This document shows positions 36,507-47,988 of a stretch of DNA of 64,000 bases, one piece after another (the stretch's first letter is position 1; the number at the start of each line of letters is the position of its first letter). The stretch is taken from assembly GCA_002205965.3 (NCBI GenBank), contig NADL03000590.1:2361001-2425000 (forward strand), read 5' to 3'. The notes under the pieces are model-generated. The model saw only the letters and a program-made list of their open reading frames with translations. It had not been told where the DNA came from and did no database searches. The translations under genes were made by a program, and so were the position numbers. The stretch is from Kappaphycus alvarezii (lineage: Eukaryota; Rhodophyta; Florideophyceae; Gigartinales; Solieriaceae).

Positions 36507-36545
36507 GGGGGGGGAATTTGGGTGTTTTAATGATTGAAAAATAGG
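36507..36545 (-). mobile_element. non-LTR retrotransposon 3' tail, copy D
   Basis: A plus-strand G-run followed by AATTTGGGTGTTTTAATG matches the terminal part of the other tails in inverted orientation. An 11-bp sequence, GAGGGGACCTT, occurs on both sides (36486-36496 and 36563-36573) and may be its target-site duplication. Confidence 0.5.
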
Positions 36546-36573
36546 TTCCCCTCATACTGTATGAGGGGACCTT
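36545..36573. repeat. near-perfect hairpin
   Basis: AGGTTCCCCTCATAC is followed by its complement GTATGAGGGGACCT, with one extra T in the left arm and almost no loop. It abuts tail copy D. Confidence 0.85.
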
Positions 36574-36758
36574 AACGTGTTAGTGCAGTAATTTTATGCA
36601 GAAAAAGATGCGCAAACGTGCGAGCCGCCTTTTAAGTTGCTGACAATGTTTGCAGTTAGCACATTGAAGCAAGTTGTGGCATTCTTATCTCCTTTCTCTC
36701 TTTCCTTCTCTAGTATCCATCCGTCATACCATCACGTTTCCCTCACATGAGGCACACT

Positions 36759-39322
36759 TTGTCCTCATATGAGGACAATGTTTTTTGCAGTACTGTAATG
36801 TACTCGTCTCTGCCTGATGTGGGCGACAAGCACCGCCCAGCGCCTCCCCATACTTGATGCACCCAGTCACAATGCCTCCGTTTGTAAGAGCGCTGTAGGG
36901 GCCGTGAGGTGGCACAACCGGTCATGAGACACTCTACTCTGCCACCTTACCAACCCTGCCATTGTGCTGTCTGTCTGTATGGTGATAATTTCAGGTTGCT
37001 GATCCAGAGGTTTTTAGTTCATTTCTCACTGGGTCTCTATCAGAGACCCGAAGATTCCGTTGGAAACTCGACCGGTTCTGAAAAATCTGTCGTCTCAGCA
37101 CGCCATTAGGCACCCACTTGAACATGAGGCAGAAAACGGTGAAATACCATAAGGTATAATTCAGTACACTATAGACAGCAGCTAGCTTCGCAAGTTATCT
37201 AACGCAAGTAAAAAAATTAAGCCAGCAAACTTGGTAAGATGCATCAGTGAACTCTCTTTTTTCTAACTTCGTATTTTTTTTGTTACTGCAAGCTGGGTTC
37301 CAATACCTGCAACAGGATCCATGACGTGTCATTCTCCTCATCTCCTACGCAATTAGAGGCTCGACGAGATATAGAATCAAACTTGTTTCCAATGGGTTCC
37401 TCGGCAAGAATCTCATAAAAATTAGACTTTGATAGCGAAAGTCTTGACCTGGAACAATGCTTGTAAAGTAGCAAGGAATCAACTATTATAATCTCCTGGA
37501 GAGAGGAATTGACCCTGAGAGACCAATCTTTCACTTCCAGTTTCTTCTCAATTCCAAAGTTATCTTGCCTGCATCTGTTATGACGATAAATTCGAGAACA
37601 AGTGTCATAGTACCTTTCCACAATATCTGGAACTGCAATGTTCGAATTACAATTTTTTCGTTTTACCTTCCACAGTTCTCCATCTCTCCCTGCAAACTGG
37701 TGCCCTTTGATTGGTTGCAGTGCAACTGCTTATGAAATATTTTCGTTCTCTGTACATCCACAAACATCCATTAAAGATTTGTGTGTGTTCAAATTCTTAA
37801 AGACCATCGAGATATGATCTCCGCGCTCCGTGAGCTCCTTTGAGGACAGAAATTGCATCGAAAATTGCCTGACGGCATTTTTGACGACATAAATAAATCT
37901 TGTTCTATATCTTTTCCAGGCTTCTGCGGTTGAAACTGATGCAAAATATCAGTCCCAACATTCGAAGCGATCTGTCTTCAACCATGGAATAATAATGCGA
38001 AGCGTAAGAGTATTAGTGCGACAGAATTCTTCTTTGAAGTAAGGACGAAGGCCACCAGTTTTTCCCATGAAAAGCCCCGTCCTCAACATTATACCAGACT
38101 GAACACACACCGAAGCCCTCAATTCGCAGCCATTTCTGGCTTTTCTATAGTAGGAAACATAATGCGGATTCCTTTTTTATGCAGTCCCAGCTAAGGCCGT
38201 ACCACCAACTGATACTTTCATCTACGCAGATATGAGAAGATAGGGTGACATATTGCCTACGGTGGTCATTGATATCCTTCAAAAATCCACTCACTAGAGA
38301 CCATCTTGTGTCCTCCAAAGGCTTTCATTACCTTTTAGAGAGGAGGGACTGAAGAAAAAATTTACGAGAATAAGCTTGAATCTCCTGCGTGACATGAACT
38401 TTCCAAAGCTTGATCCTGGAATATACTTCGATCCATTCTCATTCCAGAGATCAAGGCTATTTGAAAATGTAAACCTTATCATCAGAATTAGAACTCCAAA
38501 TAAATTCAATATATCCCCTGACGAAACGGGCTGATTTCCAAAGGTATCCGATCGCTCGTTTGTAAGGTCACGCATGACATTGAGGTGACGGAGCGGTAAC
38601 ATGCTCATAAAGCATTCAAATAGCGATAAATCTCGAGAATTAGCCAATTATTCTGCAGTTTTTTCCGAATTATTTTCATCAATAGGTGTAGAGACGTCCT
38701 GATTGGTCTAAAATTAGTCGTGAGCAATTACAGTTGTATCTACTTGATGCACCGCTGAATCATCTGAATTCTTATCTGAAGCGACTGGAGCGATGGTGAA
38801 GCATTTAAATCGTGATCTTCGCGTTCATTCAACAATTCAGCCGATTTAATGTCCACTAAAACGTCTGTTGGATGTTATCCCGCTTTGATGTTGAAAATCT
38901 TCAGCGTCATGGTCTTGAGACAGTCGCGTATCTTCGAGCTTGCTTCGCTGACTTCCTCCGTCGCCCACCCACAATGTCAATACGGAATACAATGTCGGTT
39001 CCACTGACTAATTTCGTCCTCCAAGCCGACCCATTCAAGCGCTTAAATTCTGCTGCTGACGTAACAAGGGAAGCTTGGCAGTGAACTGTATTTACAGGAA
39101 CGGTTCATAGATCCGTTTTTTGCGAAGAAGGGAAACTCGAGGGTTACTGCGCAAGGGAAAGTTGTTCCTGCGCTGAGTAGAGTCGCCATTTTCGAAAAGT
39201 TTATTCGGTTAAAGTATCTCCATGCTTTAATGAGCACATGGGGCCGAAAAAAAGGTGACTGAAAAGTTTTGTATTTTGTATTTTTTTAAAAAAAACTTTT
39301 TTGTCTCCTCATATGAGGACAA
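36759..39322 (-). mobile_element. piggyBac-like DNA transposon, degenerate copy 2
   Basis: It is bounded by two related palindromes. TTGTCCTCATATGAGGACAA lies at 36759-36778. At 39301-39322 the same sequence recurs with one extra base. Between them a minus-strand transposase relic occupies 38647-37283. The inner palindrome CTCATATGAG is shared with the ends of copy 1 at 45,204-47,988. I could not identify a target-site duplication, so the outer limits are approximate. Confidence 0.65.
37283..38647 (-). pseudogene. piggyBac transposase, degenerate
   Basis: Minus strand. The N-terminal part (38647-38294) reads LLPLRHLNVMRDLTNERS-like sequence, then ILNLFGVLILMIRFTFS and KYIPGSSFGKFMSRRRFKL. 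The middle holds SHICVDESISWWYGL, with the first catalytic Asp. The C-terminal part (37621-37283) has YYDTCSRIYRHNRCRQDNFG and KKLEVKDWSLRVNSSLQE. The second and third catalytic Asp regions (37,640-38,290) are scrambled by shifts. The order matches copy 1, which is better preserved. Confidence 0.75.
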
Positions 39323-42300
39323 TGGTCCTACAAACAATAGAAAAGAATTGAAAGTAAATAGCAAGGACTGGATGAAAAATAATATCGACAATGCTTGCGG
39401 CAAGATCCTCACTCTGAGCACCTTCTCATTGAGGTAAAATTGTTTTCTTTCCCTGCCTTCTATCCCTACATGTACCCAGTTTGTGTGTGGTAAGTTCAAG
39501 CGAAAATCAGAAAGTCTTGCGAAAATACAGATTCAAGACTTATTCTATCGTCACTATTTCGTCGCCAAGGAACCAGCTCAAGGCCAAACCCGATGAGTTG
39601 AAGAAAAAGAATGAGAACAAATCCTTCTCAGATGGAACTTCTCTAGCATTACTAGACGTTGCACGTACTGTGCTTAATATATTTTTTTAATGCAGAAGCT
39701 TCCACTGAAACATCAACAGATGTAGCAACATCCTCAGTTACGCTACCAAACCACAAGATGTCCAAGAATTGATAAGCAATATTCTCTCTTCTCTTTCTGA
39801 GATATTTACAAGTAACTTCTTCAGTAGCATTGGTGTGATAACATTGGTTATTCCGACTCTACTTAACGATATAGTGGAGCTATTTGGTGGTACCAATGTC
39901 CTGGAGAATGCCTTAACACTCTCGACTTTTCGCAAGGAGAACATACCAACCACGGATTTATCCTAAAGTTTTGCTTATTCAATACTCTGTAATTAGATCC
40001 ATATTATCGTGTTTCAGTAACTCAATCGCTCAAGAGACGAAAGGGATCTATAAATCCAATTATTTATAGTATTGATTGACCACAACGAGCCAAACAGGCA
40101 GACCCGACCCGTGAAAACCATTTGCATATGTCACCAGTAATCCCAGTAACCGTGAATCAACAAGCATTTTTGAGTGGCCCTGATGCTTTTACTATCATAC
40201 AGAGCACTGTTAACCATGCTGCACATCGAGAAACTGAGATTTTTATGCAATTGAATACCCAAAGAGGGGCTGGAACAATTTAATAAGACCAAATCTGATT
40301 TCCGACGGTTTTGGAATAATTTGGGAGCATGTTGTACAGTTGATACTTTACAAACGGTACCGAGCAATCACGGACCACAATTAATCTGACTTTCCAAATG
40401 CAATGAACTGTAATTTGTATTTCCAGGTGGCAGTACTGTTGTCCTGTGCGCCTGGTGAAATAGTGGCTATTGTCTACTGTATGTACTGCTTTATAGCTAT
40501 CCAAACGGGTATATAAGGCAGTTATTACCACCCTATAAGGGTAATAGGAGAACCGATGGACTTTTATATACTTTGGAGAATCGCGTCTATCGACCGTTTA
40601 AGTAGGCTGCCCCATCAAATTACTTAATTATAGGACTGCAACAGCATCTAGAGGGACCTCTGTACCCGTTCACTGTGCTTTCTTTTTCGCTCCCTCGCTT
40701 GCACCACGTATACCACAGTTAAATGAAAGCAAAACTCACTCGCAAAGTAGTAAAAATATCGTAATTTGAAGATACAAATATGCTATGATTATATTTTCCG
40801 CGTTGGGATATTTTATCATGCAAAACGGTATTTTAGGGTAATTTCAGAGATAGTTCTAACTGCAATGAATTGCGTTCGCCTGCTCATAATTTACGTTTTT
40901 TAGAGAAAAAACCCACTTCATCTCGAAAAAAGGGCACCACTCGAAAAAGGGTGCTCTCACGGGTGCTTTGTGTACTGTCAATCTAATTTTTCGTGATCTA
41001 AACCGACTCTAACCATCAATTGCACCAAATTTGGAAAGTACTTACAGAACGAAATGTCATATAGAGCATAGACTTTGGAGATTGGAGCTTGTTATTCCAA
41101 CTCAGAGCTACAATTCTGCAAAAGCTTTCGTTCGAGCTGATTCAAAATTTTTAGTTTGGAAATAATCCACTTAAGAGTAGTATACTTATGCTGGAAGTCT
41201 CCAGTTTCACCTAGATAGTAGAGAAAGAAGACCGAAAGATGCTTCGTTAACACAAGAAAGAAACTGAGGAAAGTTTTTAACGAATTTCGTTCTTGTAGTT
41301 CCAATTTAAGGTGACTAGTAATGGTTTTTCATGAACTGCGTATAGAATGGCCACGTATGTGGGAACGGGTGGCATCTACAGAGTGGCAGCTCGAACGAAG
41401 AACTAACTTGCGTAGATGATCTACCGAAAATACCTTTTGCCTTTGGCTCTTGCTGTGACCGACTTAGATAGGATTGAAGATTTAAGGGCCTTTCACCAGT
41501 AGGCGGGGTCAAAAGTACCTAGGTAGTTGAAGAGAGGATTTACTCGAGTTCGGAAGACATAGCTGAGAAGTGACGAGGGTGCCTGTTTGACCAGGAAGTA
41601 CCTGTCAAAAAGAGCTCGTTTGCAATTGGGTGCAAAGTAGGAGGCGTTCAGTAAACAGAGGCGCCGAAATATTTGGCCCTTGGCACGATTCTGTATTTTA
41701 TTTTTCGATATAAGACTGAAGTTGTTGGTAAACGTACTCAAGGAACCACACAGAGGCGCCGAGGAACATTTTCACAGGTTCAGAGACCAATGAGACCGGG
41801 AAGGTCACGGAAAGGGCACAGAGGCATGAAATATTATGGGATGGATCTGAAATTGGACCTAAAGCCCAAGTTTGCGCAAGATCTGCAGTGTTTTGGCCAC
41901 CTCCGGGATAGAGATGGACGAAAATTTTACTGCAATAGTATAAGAAGTTTAACGAGTTTACTATAACCAGGGTTTTGTATGTGCAACTTGCAAGTTCATT
42001 TGGACACCACTAGGTGGCTATTGGGGGGAACCGCTACGTGACGAGCCCCGGAAAATTATAGAGGCGGCAAATGTGGACCATAAAGCGTAGTTTTTTTCAT
42101 AGTACAGGCGACATTTCACTCTCCCGGAGGAGCAGCCGCTGCACGTCGCGACACTTGCGGCGCGCTTATTGGTTATATTGGATGATGATGATGTCTATAA
42201 CGCCTCGGCTGGGGATCCTAATGGGTCGAAACCTACGCTCAAAAATGGTTAGCCGGACCGTAATCATCCAGATATTGCATCTTGAGGGACAACTACCACT

Positions 42301-42691
42301 TTGTTCGCCAGATCGGCCATATTTCCTTTTTTTGGGGCCAGACACTTTCTCCGCGGCCTTCGCTACCACATGCGTACCTATCTTATGGAGGAGGGAGACG
42401 ATCTTATGAAGGGTGATACGATAGTGGTGCTACAAGCGAGCGTGCGGCGGTGTGACGTGAGACAAGAGAGGTTGTGCACATGGATATAATTGTCCACATC
42501 CTCCCTTGGTTGTACCATACCGTACCGTATAGTACAGTATTATCGTAGTGCACATGTATATTATACCGTACTGCACGAAAATGCAGTACAGTACTGTAGC
42601 AGTACTGTGCAGTATTACTGTGCCATACTACACGAAATGACTAATTCTTTTAAACCATAATAGCCCTCAAGCCATATTTTTTGAAATACTT
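39323..42691. other. no gene recognised
   Basis: Mostly AT-rich, with small open frames on both strands and no motifs. The end of the stretch (42,500-42,650) is full of GTAC/CAGTAC-type simple repeats directly upstream of the gypsy LTR. Confidence 0.5.
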
Positions 42692-43000
42692 TGTTGGTAG
42701 CAGATGCTGAAAGGTGATTTTTATGTGGTTCTAGTTCTGCGTATGACGAGGTTAGCCTAATGTACTTTTTATTCTTTTACCTACTAGTTTTTAATTTTTC
42801 ATTGTACGGTACAGTAGTGTGCAGTACAACCTTACTATACTGGCAATTCTCGGCCACAGGCCGCTCGGGTGTCGGTTATATAGCTAACACCAGAGGCGGC
42901 TGGGCAGTTGGTGGGGATAGCGTCCCCCTCCCTACCTAGCCCTCTTTCTGAAAAAAAACTACTGTCTTGTCCACCCCTCCGCCATTTTCCACTCCCATCG
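42692..43000 (+). repeat. gypsy 5' LTR
   Basis: Starts TGTTGGTAGCAG and ends in CACTCCCATCG. It matches the 3' LTR in blocks such as TTTTTATTCTTTTA, CTGGCAATTCTCGGCC and GCTCGGGTGTCGGTTAT. About 309 bp long. Confidence 0.85.
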
Positions 43001-43018
43001 TGGTACTCTTGCGCAGGG
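43001..43018 (+). other. candidate primer-binding site
   Basis: TGGTACTCTTGCGCAGGG follows the 5' LTR directly. A TGG at this position is what a tRNA 3' CCA end would pair with. The tRNA was not identified. Confidence 0.45.
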
Positions 43019-43101
43019 CCGATACTCCCAGCGCCAGTGCGGTCGTGTTCGACGGCACGAACGACATGTAAAAATTCTTCTTTTTCTTTGAAAATGTCGC
43101 G

Positions 43102-43999
43102 ATGGCATCCAAACCCGATGAAAAGAAAGCCCTTATTCTCCTCGCGCACCGAGACGGCGCAGCGATCGACTTCTACTACGATACGTTTGCGTTTAGTGTT
43201 AATCCAGTCCCAGAAGCGAGAAACTACGCAGAATTCAGCCGAAGTTTCTTGAGCATTTCGCGAAGGACGAGGACCCTGAGGACGACGTCCGCCAAGCTCT
43301 AAAAGTTGGGCTTGAAGCAGAAGACATTATTGGTTCTTTGAAGTAAATAGAACGCCTCTATGAGAAGGCGGGATTCGACAACATCGATAGGTTCGGACTC
43401 CTTCGCACTGCTGCCTGTCGACACAAAGAGCTGCAGCAGTCCTTGGCGTTCAAGGGACATAAAGATTACTCAGAGATCGTCGAGGCGCTGAAGGGCTTTC
43501 AATCGAATCGTGTAGCTTCTTCTGGTTCTTTGAGTTTTTCCGCTGAAGCTCCGCAGGGAAGGCCTCTGGTTCGTCTGGATCAAGGTCGAGATAAATCGAA
43601 GAAAAGTTGGACGCTCTAGCTGAAGACGTCTCAAAGTTGACTCTTTTTCTGAGGAAGACTAAAGTATACAACGGGGCTGGACTATTCTCCGCCCTCAGGA
43701 AGAATAATAAGGTCCGTCAATGCTCTTATTGCAACGAGCTTGGCCATAACGCAATGAGTTGCGAGAAAAACCCGCATCGTAATACCCGCTGTTCACTTTG
43801 TGGAAAGATGGGTCACTCAGGTGGTACGTGCTGGTCTTCCGGTGAAAGGAAGGCGTCGATACGCGAAGAAATCACTGAGAAGAAAGAAGACGCGGAGAGA
43901 GGTGGGCGAGTGAATTTCCTCCAGGAAGAATCTTCCGAAACCGACTCGTCACAAGATGAAGGAGTCAATGTCGCGAAGAGAAATGTGGACGGAGATTAA
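43102..43999 (+). pseudogene. gypsy gag
   Basis: Begins at about 43102 (MASKPDEKKALILLAHRDGA). It changes frame near 43245 to EHFAKDEDPEDDVRQALKV, passes an in-frame TAA (about 43344), and continues IERLYEKAGFDNIDRFGLLR and HKELQQSLAFKG. A further shift near 43600 leads to two CCHC zinc knuckles, CSYCNELGHNAMSC and CSLCGKMGHSGGTC (43715-43830), the RNA-binding nucleocapsid signature. It ends in an acidic tail at 43999. Two frame changes and one stop make it non-functional. Confidence 0.85.
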
Positions 44000-44076
44000 A
44001 TGGCTAAACAGCCCCGTCAGGACAACGATGGAGGCATCCCGATCTCTTGCCTCGTAAGTAGACCCACGCTCGCGCT

Positions 44077-45199
44077 TTGCAGCCGGGCCCAGCACTACCT
44101 CCTGAAGAATTTGGAATCATTACCCGAGAGAAGAAGGAGAGGAAATCGAACGATGGGAAGGAGAACCAAAAACAGCTGGAGGAACACGTTGGCGAGTATA
44201 ACGTTGTTTCAGAGCTTGCAAACGCAAATTGCGGTTTGAAATTCGGTCAGCTTCTGCGTGGAGATGCTGAAGTAGGTACCAAATTTATTCGCTGTTTGTT
44301 TATAAAACAGTCTGTTTCTCGTTTCGCTGTTGTTTCGAGTTCTGTTCCTTTTTTATTGCGGTTTTTTCAACTCAAAGTTTATGGTACCGAGGTCTGGGCC
44401 TCACAGGATTCCGGAGCCGTACCGGACGTCATGTCAGCTGATTTGTCTCGACATCTCTACCTCTCGCCGAACTATGCGTCTAAAAGGATCACTGTTGCGA
44501 ATTGTGACAGCTCTTTCTGTGTCGGTTCGCTGGTCAAGGTCCCGACGACCTTCGGAGACCAAGCCATCAAATTAGACTTCCTCGTCACCGAGAAGTCCCC
44601 ATTCGACATCATAATTGGTCTCCCCACGCTCACAGCTATTTGTGGAAATATGGACTTCGGGTGGCATAGCGTCTGTTCAGCCATTGGTTCCGAAGAAGTG
44701 GCGCTCCCGCTCGAACCTGAAACTAAGTCTAATAAGAAGAAACTGGTGAAGGGCGAAGAGATAGGACTCCCAGTGAAGATTTCACGTCTGATTCGAACGC
44801 ACGTCCGGGGTCGTCGGAAGAAGAACTGTTCCTGGCTATCCGCGAGAACAACTCCTCCGAATCGAGCAGAGATCTTGCCAGTAAGGGAAGTACCACGGAC
44901 GTAGATGAAAAGAAAGAAAAATGCATGATACTCTGAGGGCTCGACTCGCTCATTTGAATGAAGAAACACAAGAAGAGATAAATGATTTGCTCCGCAACAC
45001 AGGAAATGTTACCTTAACTATCGACGAGCTATGTCCTACAGCTGTGCCGACGATGCATTCATTTGAAATGAAGGACTCTACCCCGATCTACCATAGGGCT
45101 CGCAGAATGTCGCCTCGACAACAATGAAATCGCCCGTCGTTAAATTGACAACATGTTAGATCTGAGATCATCAATCCTAGGTCTTCAGCGTGGTCGTTT
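44077..45199 (+). pseudogene. gypsy protease and start of reverse transcriptase
   Basis: The 44077-44904 frame carries a retropepsin-like site, VWASQDSGAVPDVM, with the D-S-G triad, and the second-half motif FDIIIGLPTLTAICGN about 85 residues later. Another frame (44921-45127) gives MKDSTPIYHRARRMSPRQQ, the usual linker before gypsy reverse transcriptase. It is followed after stops by EIINPRSSAWSFL up to 45199. There the nested transposon interrupts the gene; the reading resumes at 47989. Confidence 0.8.
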
Positions 45200-45203
45200 C
45201 TAG
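45200..45203. repeat. CTAG target-site duplication, left copy
   Basis: CTAG directly precedes the left end of the nested element. The same four bases follow its right end at 47989-47992. Keeping one copy restores the gypsy reading ...SAWSF-LV-VIVK..., so this is host sequence duplicated on insertion. Confidence 0.85.
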
Positions 45204-45240
45204 TGTCCAAAGGACAAGAAAATGTACTCATATGAGTACA
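45204..45240 (+). repeat. left terminal inverted repeat with two palindromes
   Basis: TGTCC-AAA-GGACA (45204-45216) is itself a palindrome with a 3-base centre. It is followed by the perfect 18-bp palindrome TGTACTCATATGAGTACA (45223-45240). Confidence 0.9.
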
Positions 45241-45719
45241 AATGATTGTTCGAAATTACCTAGATTTTTTTAATTAAAATTATACACTGGCACGCTGAAT
45301 CCCTGAAAACTAACTTTCCCTAACTATAAAAGAAGTAGTTTTATCCCTATTCACAACAACCGCTGTGGCCTAATGGGCTTCAAGTAAAGAATGAACAAAG
45401 AAATCGTGAGTCCGACTCGCTGCGCTCCACAGGAGGGCAAAAATTTCCTTCAGGAAGGTCGACATTTCTGCGACAGCTGCTCCTCAGTTTGCCTCAGCGC
45501 GCCCACTTGAACATGAGAAGAGGGGTTAATTCACTGATCACTCATAAAGGGGAATAACGCCATAGGTACGTATGCTAATTCCGCAAGTCGAACGACGCGA
45601 ATCAGAAATGTAGGCGGCTATAGTCAACGACTCAATTTTCTTCATTTTTACTCATTCAGCCTACATAAAATGTAAGCGGAGACAAGTAAACATCACTATA
45701 GAGTAGTATAAAGCATCTT

Positions 45720-47783
45720 CTAATTATGACAGAAGTGGACATCGCGTAAGTGATTTTGAAAGCAGTTACGTACTGTCTCTGAATGGCATATCCAAACCTC
45801 TTTGTTAAGTTTCAGGCACTCAGAGCAGAGAAATTTGGACTTCTTGTCAGATTTGCAAATTTTGCATCTGCTTTGAAACGCCGCTTTCGTTGGGGCCCCA
45901 TTGGATCCTTTGCACCTTTTCAATGTGGGCACCAGGTGGATTCCAGTACCGCAGGCCAATGAGGGAATAGAATCCTCTGGAACGTCAATGTCAGATCTGC
46001 GGAGACCAATAGCATCAAATGAATTGTCAATGAGTTGCTCTGCAAGTTTTGCATAAAAATCTTTTTGGGACCTGCAATTTCTTGCACCCATCAAACCCTT
46101 GTATAGCAGCCATGAGTCAACGATGCAAATTGCAAGCAAAGATGTATTAACACTCAGTGACCAATCATTGACTTCGAATTTCTTCTCCAATCCAAGGTCA
46201 TCCTGTCTGCATCTGTTATGCCTGTCAATCTGGGAGCACGTTTGATAATATGTGCTGACAAACGCTGGAACTGGAATTTACATTTCTACAAGCACCGTTT
46301 CATTACCAGAAGATCTCCAACGAGATCTTCTGATAGGCTCTGACGGAAGTGTTGTACCGGAAGTACTGACAAAGTATCTTCTGTCTCTATCCATCCACAG
46401 AACGGCCATCATAGAAGGGTGGCTTTCCGTCCTGGGACTTACCATACATATATGATCTCCGCGCCTGAAGAGTTCCAGGCCTGACAAAAATGACATAGGA
46501 AACTGCCTTGTCGCATTCTTGACGAAACCTGTAAATCTCAGTCCATATTCGAAAAGCGCATTTGCTGTGACCACAGAAGCAAATGCAGAGTCTGCACAGA
46601 CAAGTCGATTTGAATGAAAACAAGGCTCTGTAAGGCGAAGAACAATAGCAGTACCATGAGGGAAATTTGACTCGTAACGCCGATTATTATTGTCAGATGC
46701 TGACAAAACAACCTCTAAATTCAATACAATTCTACTGACACCGCAGCATGCAGTCTTGATCTCACATCCGTTTTCAGTCTTACGGTCCATGGCGATATAG
46801 TGCGGTAGTCCTTCTGACATCCAGTCCCCCCCATTCCGTACCAGCGCGACATGCTTTCATCCACGCAAATTCTCTCCGATGACGAAAAACTTGACCTCAT
46901 ATGCCGTTTTATGGCCTCCACGAATCCGCTGACCATAGACCATCTTCTGTCAGTGCTTTCAGTTTCAGTGTAGCGGCTGAATGTAATACATGAGACCAGT
47001 GCTTCGAAACGGTTCCTCGAAATTATTTTTCCAAAAGCCGCCAATGGAATGTATTTGGATGTAGACTGTGTACTCCAAAGTGACCTTCTGCTTGTAAACT
47101 CGAATCTGCATAGCAATATGAGAATTCCAAAAAAACTTTAGAATTTCACCAGCTGATGTACGCATGTGCCCACCATTAGCGAGTTTCCGGTTTGTAAGTT
47201 CAATAATTGTAGAAAGGTGTTCGCCGGGAAACATGCAAAGGAAAAAATCATACGGGGTCTTCTCATACTCGGTATGACCTTGTATGTACGTGTTCCCTGC
47301 TGGACCAATTACCTTCCATGGCCGACATGCCGTTGATCCATTCAACGGTAATACTACCTCCTGAGTGGTCCAAATTTTTCCATGCACTTCTTTGCATAGA
47401 CCTCCTACTCCGGCCATCCCATTGGCTTCTTCTCGAGGTTCTTCAACAGAAGGTTGACGATTCGGTAGGTCAACCCCAGCAGCAGTCGTCTCCATTTCAT
47501 TGGACGTTGCTAGGTCACTTTCAGATGCTTCTCCTGGCTTGATGTTGACGAGTTTCAAGCTGACGCGCTTTGTCCTGTCCTGAATGGGCCAGTCTGCGGT
47601 GACCAAAGTCTGACGTGTTCCGGTAGATGTGTCAACTTCGATGTAGACCACGGTTACATTGACGCGCTTACTTCTCCAAAGGGAACCGAATAGTCGCTTA
47701 CACTCAGCCGCTGACGAGACAAGGGTTGCGCGAGTGTTGACAAGGTTTTCGGGCTGTTGACGGAGGTCATTTGGATTCGTCAT
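45720..47783 (-). pseudogene. piggyBac transposase, lightly damaged
   Basis: Starts at ATG 47783 (MTNPNDLRQQPENL); about 690 codons in all, close to the family size. Order: an N-terminal host-specific region; a PFDF-like segment with KTPYDFFLCMFPGEHLSTII; CVDESMSRWYGMGG with the first catalytic Asp; GLPHYIAMDRKTENGCEI; LVCADSAFASV with the second; and AVLWMDRDRRYFVSTS with the third. After these come RHNRCRQDDLGLEKK and a C-terminal cysteine-rich domain (CKICKSDKKSKFLCSECLK...H). Three lesions: a shift at the A7 run 47129-47135, a shift at the C7 run 46826-46832, and an in-frame TAA at about 46280. All three catalytic Asp residues survive. It would cut and paste DNA in the nucleus if intact. 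Confidence 0.9.
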
Positions 47784-47955
47784 TTTTGGTTAAATTTTTC
47801 GATGTTGACAAACTTGTTGTGTGCTCGAATGACCTGTTGAGGAGTAAACTCCGAAGTTTTGCACGGTTGACTACCTAAGGGTGCTATTACATATGGTTAA
47901 AAGCTAATGGTGTCATCCTGTAATTTTTTTGTATAAAATCTAGCCGTTAGAAATA

Positions 47956-47988
47956 TGGACTCATATGAGTACAATTGTCCTCTGGACA
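47956..47988 (-). repeat. right terminal inverted repeat
   Basis: On the plus strand it reads GGACTCATATGAGTACAATT followed by GTCCTCTGGACA, the inverted counterpart of 45204-45240 with two substitutions and a 4-base length difference between the two palindromes. Confidence 0.88.

Larger units (their letters stand above)
45204..47988 (-). mobile_element. piggyBac-like DNA transposon, copy 1, nested in the gypsy element
   Basis: 2,785 bp with terminal inverted repeats of about 33-37 bp. Left TGTCCAAAGGACAA, then a few bases, then TGTACTCATATGAGTACA. Right (reverse complement) TGTCCAGAGGACAATT, then GTACTCATATGAGTCCA. It is flanked by CTAG duplications and carries one transposase gene on the minus strand. 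The ends are precise because the interrupted reverse transcriptase closes in frame without it. The element is young relative to its host copy: transposase lesions are few. Confidence 0.88.

Noticed and set aside
42692..43000. 5' LTR as an independent promoter-associated repeat
   Set aside because: Paired with the 3' LTR and followed by a primer-binding-like site and gag; it is the element's LTR.
45223..45240. CRISPR-like or operator palindrome
   Set aside because: It belongs to the transposon terminal repeat; there is no array of repeats and spacers.
45365..45440. tRNA-like sequence (A-box-like TGGCCTAATGG and B-box-like GAGTCCGACTC)
   Set aside because: Acceptor and T-stems do not pair at tRNA distances, and it lies inside the piggyBac element.
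47965..47988. Start of the gypsy reverse transcriptase at 47965
   Set aside because: These bases belong to the right end of the nested transposon; the RT resumes at 47989.
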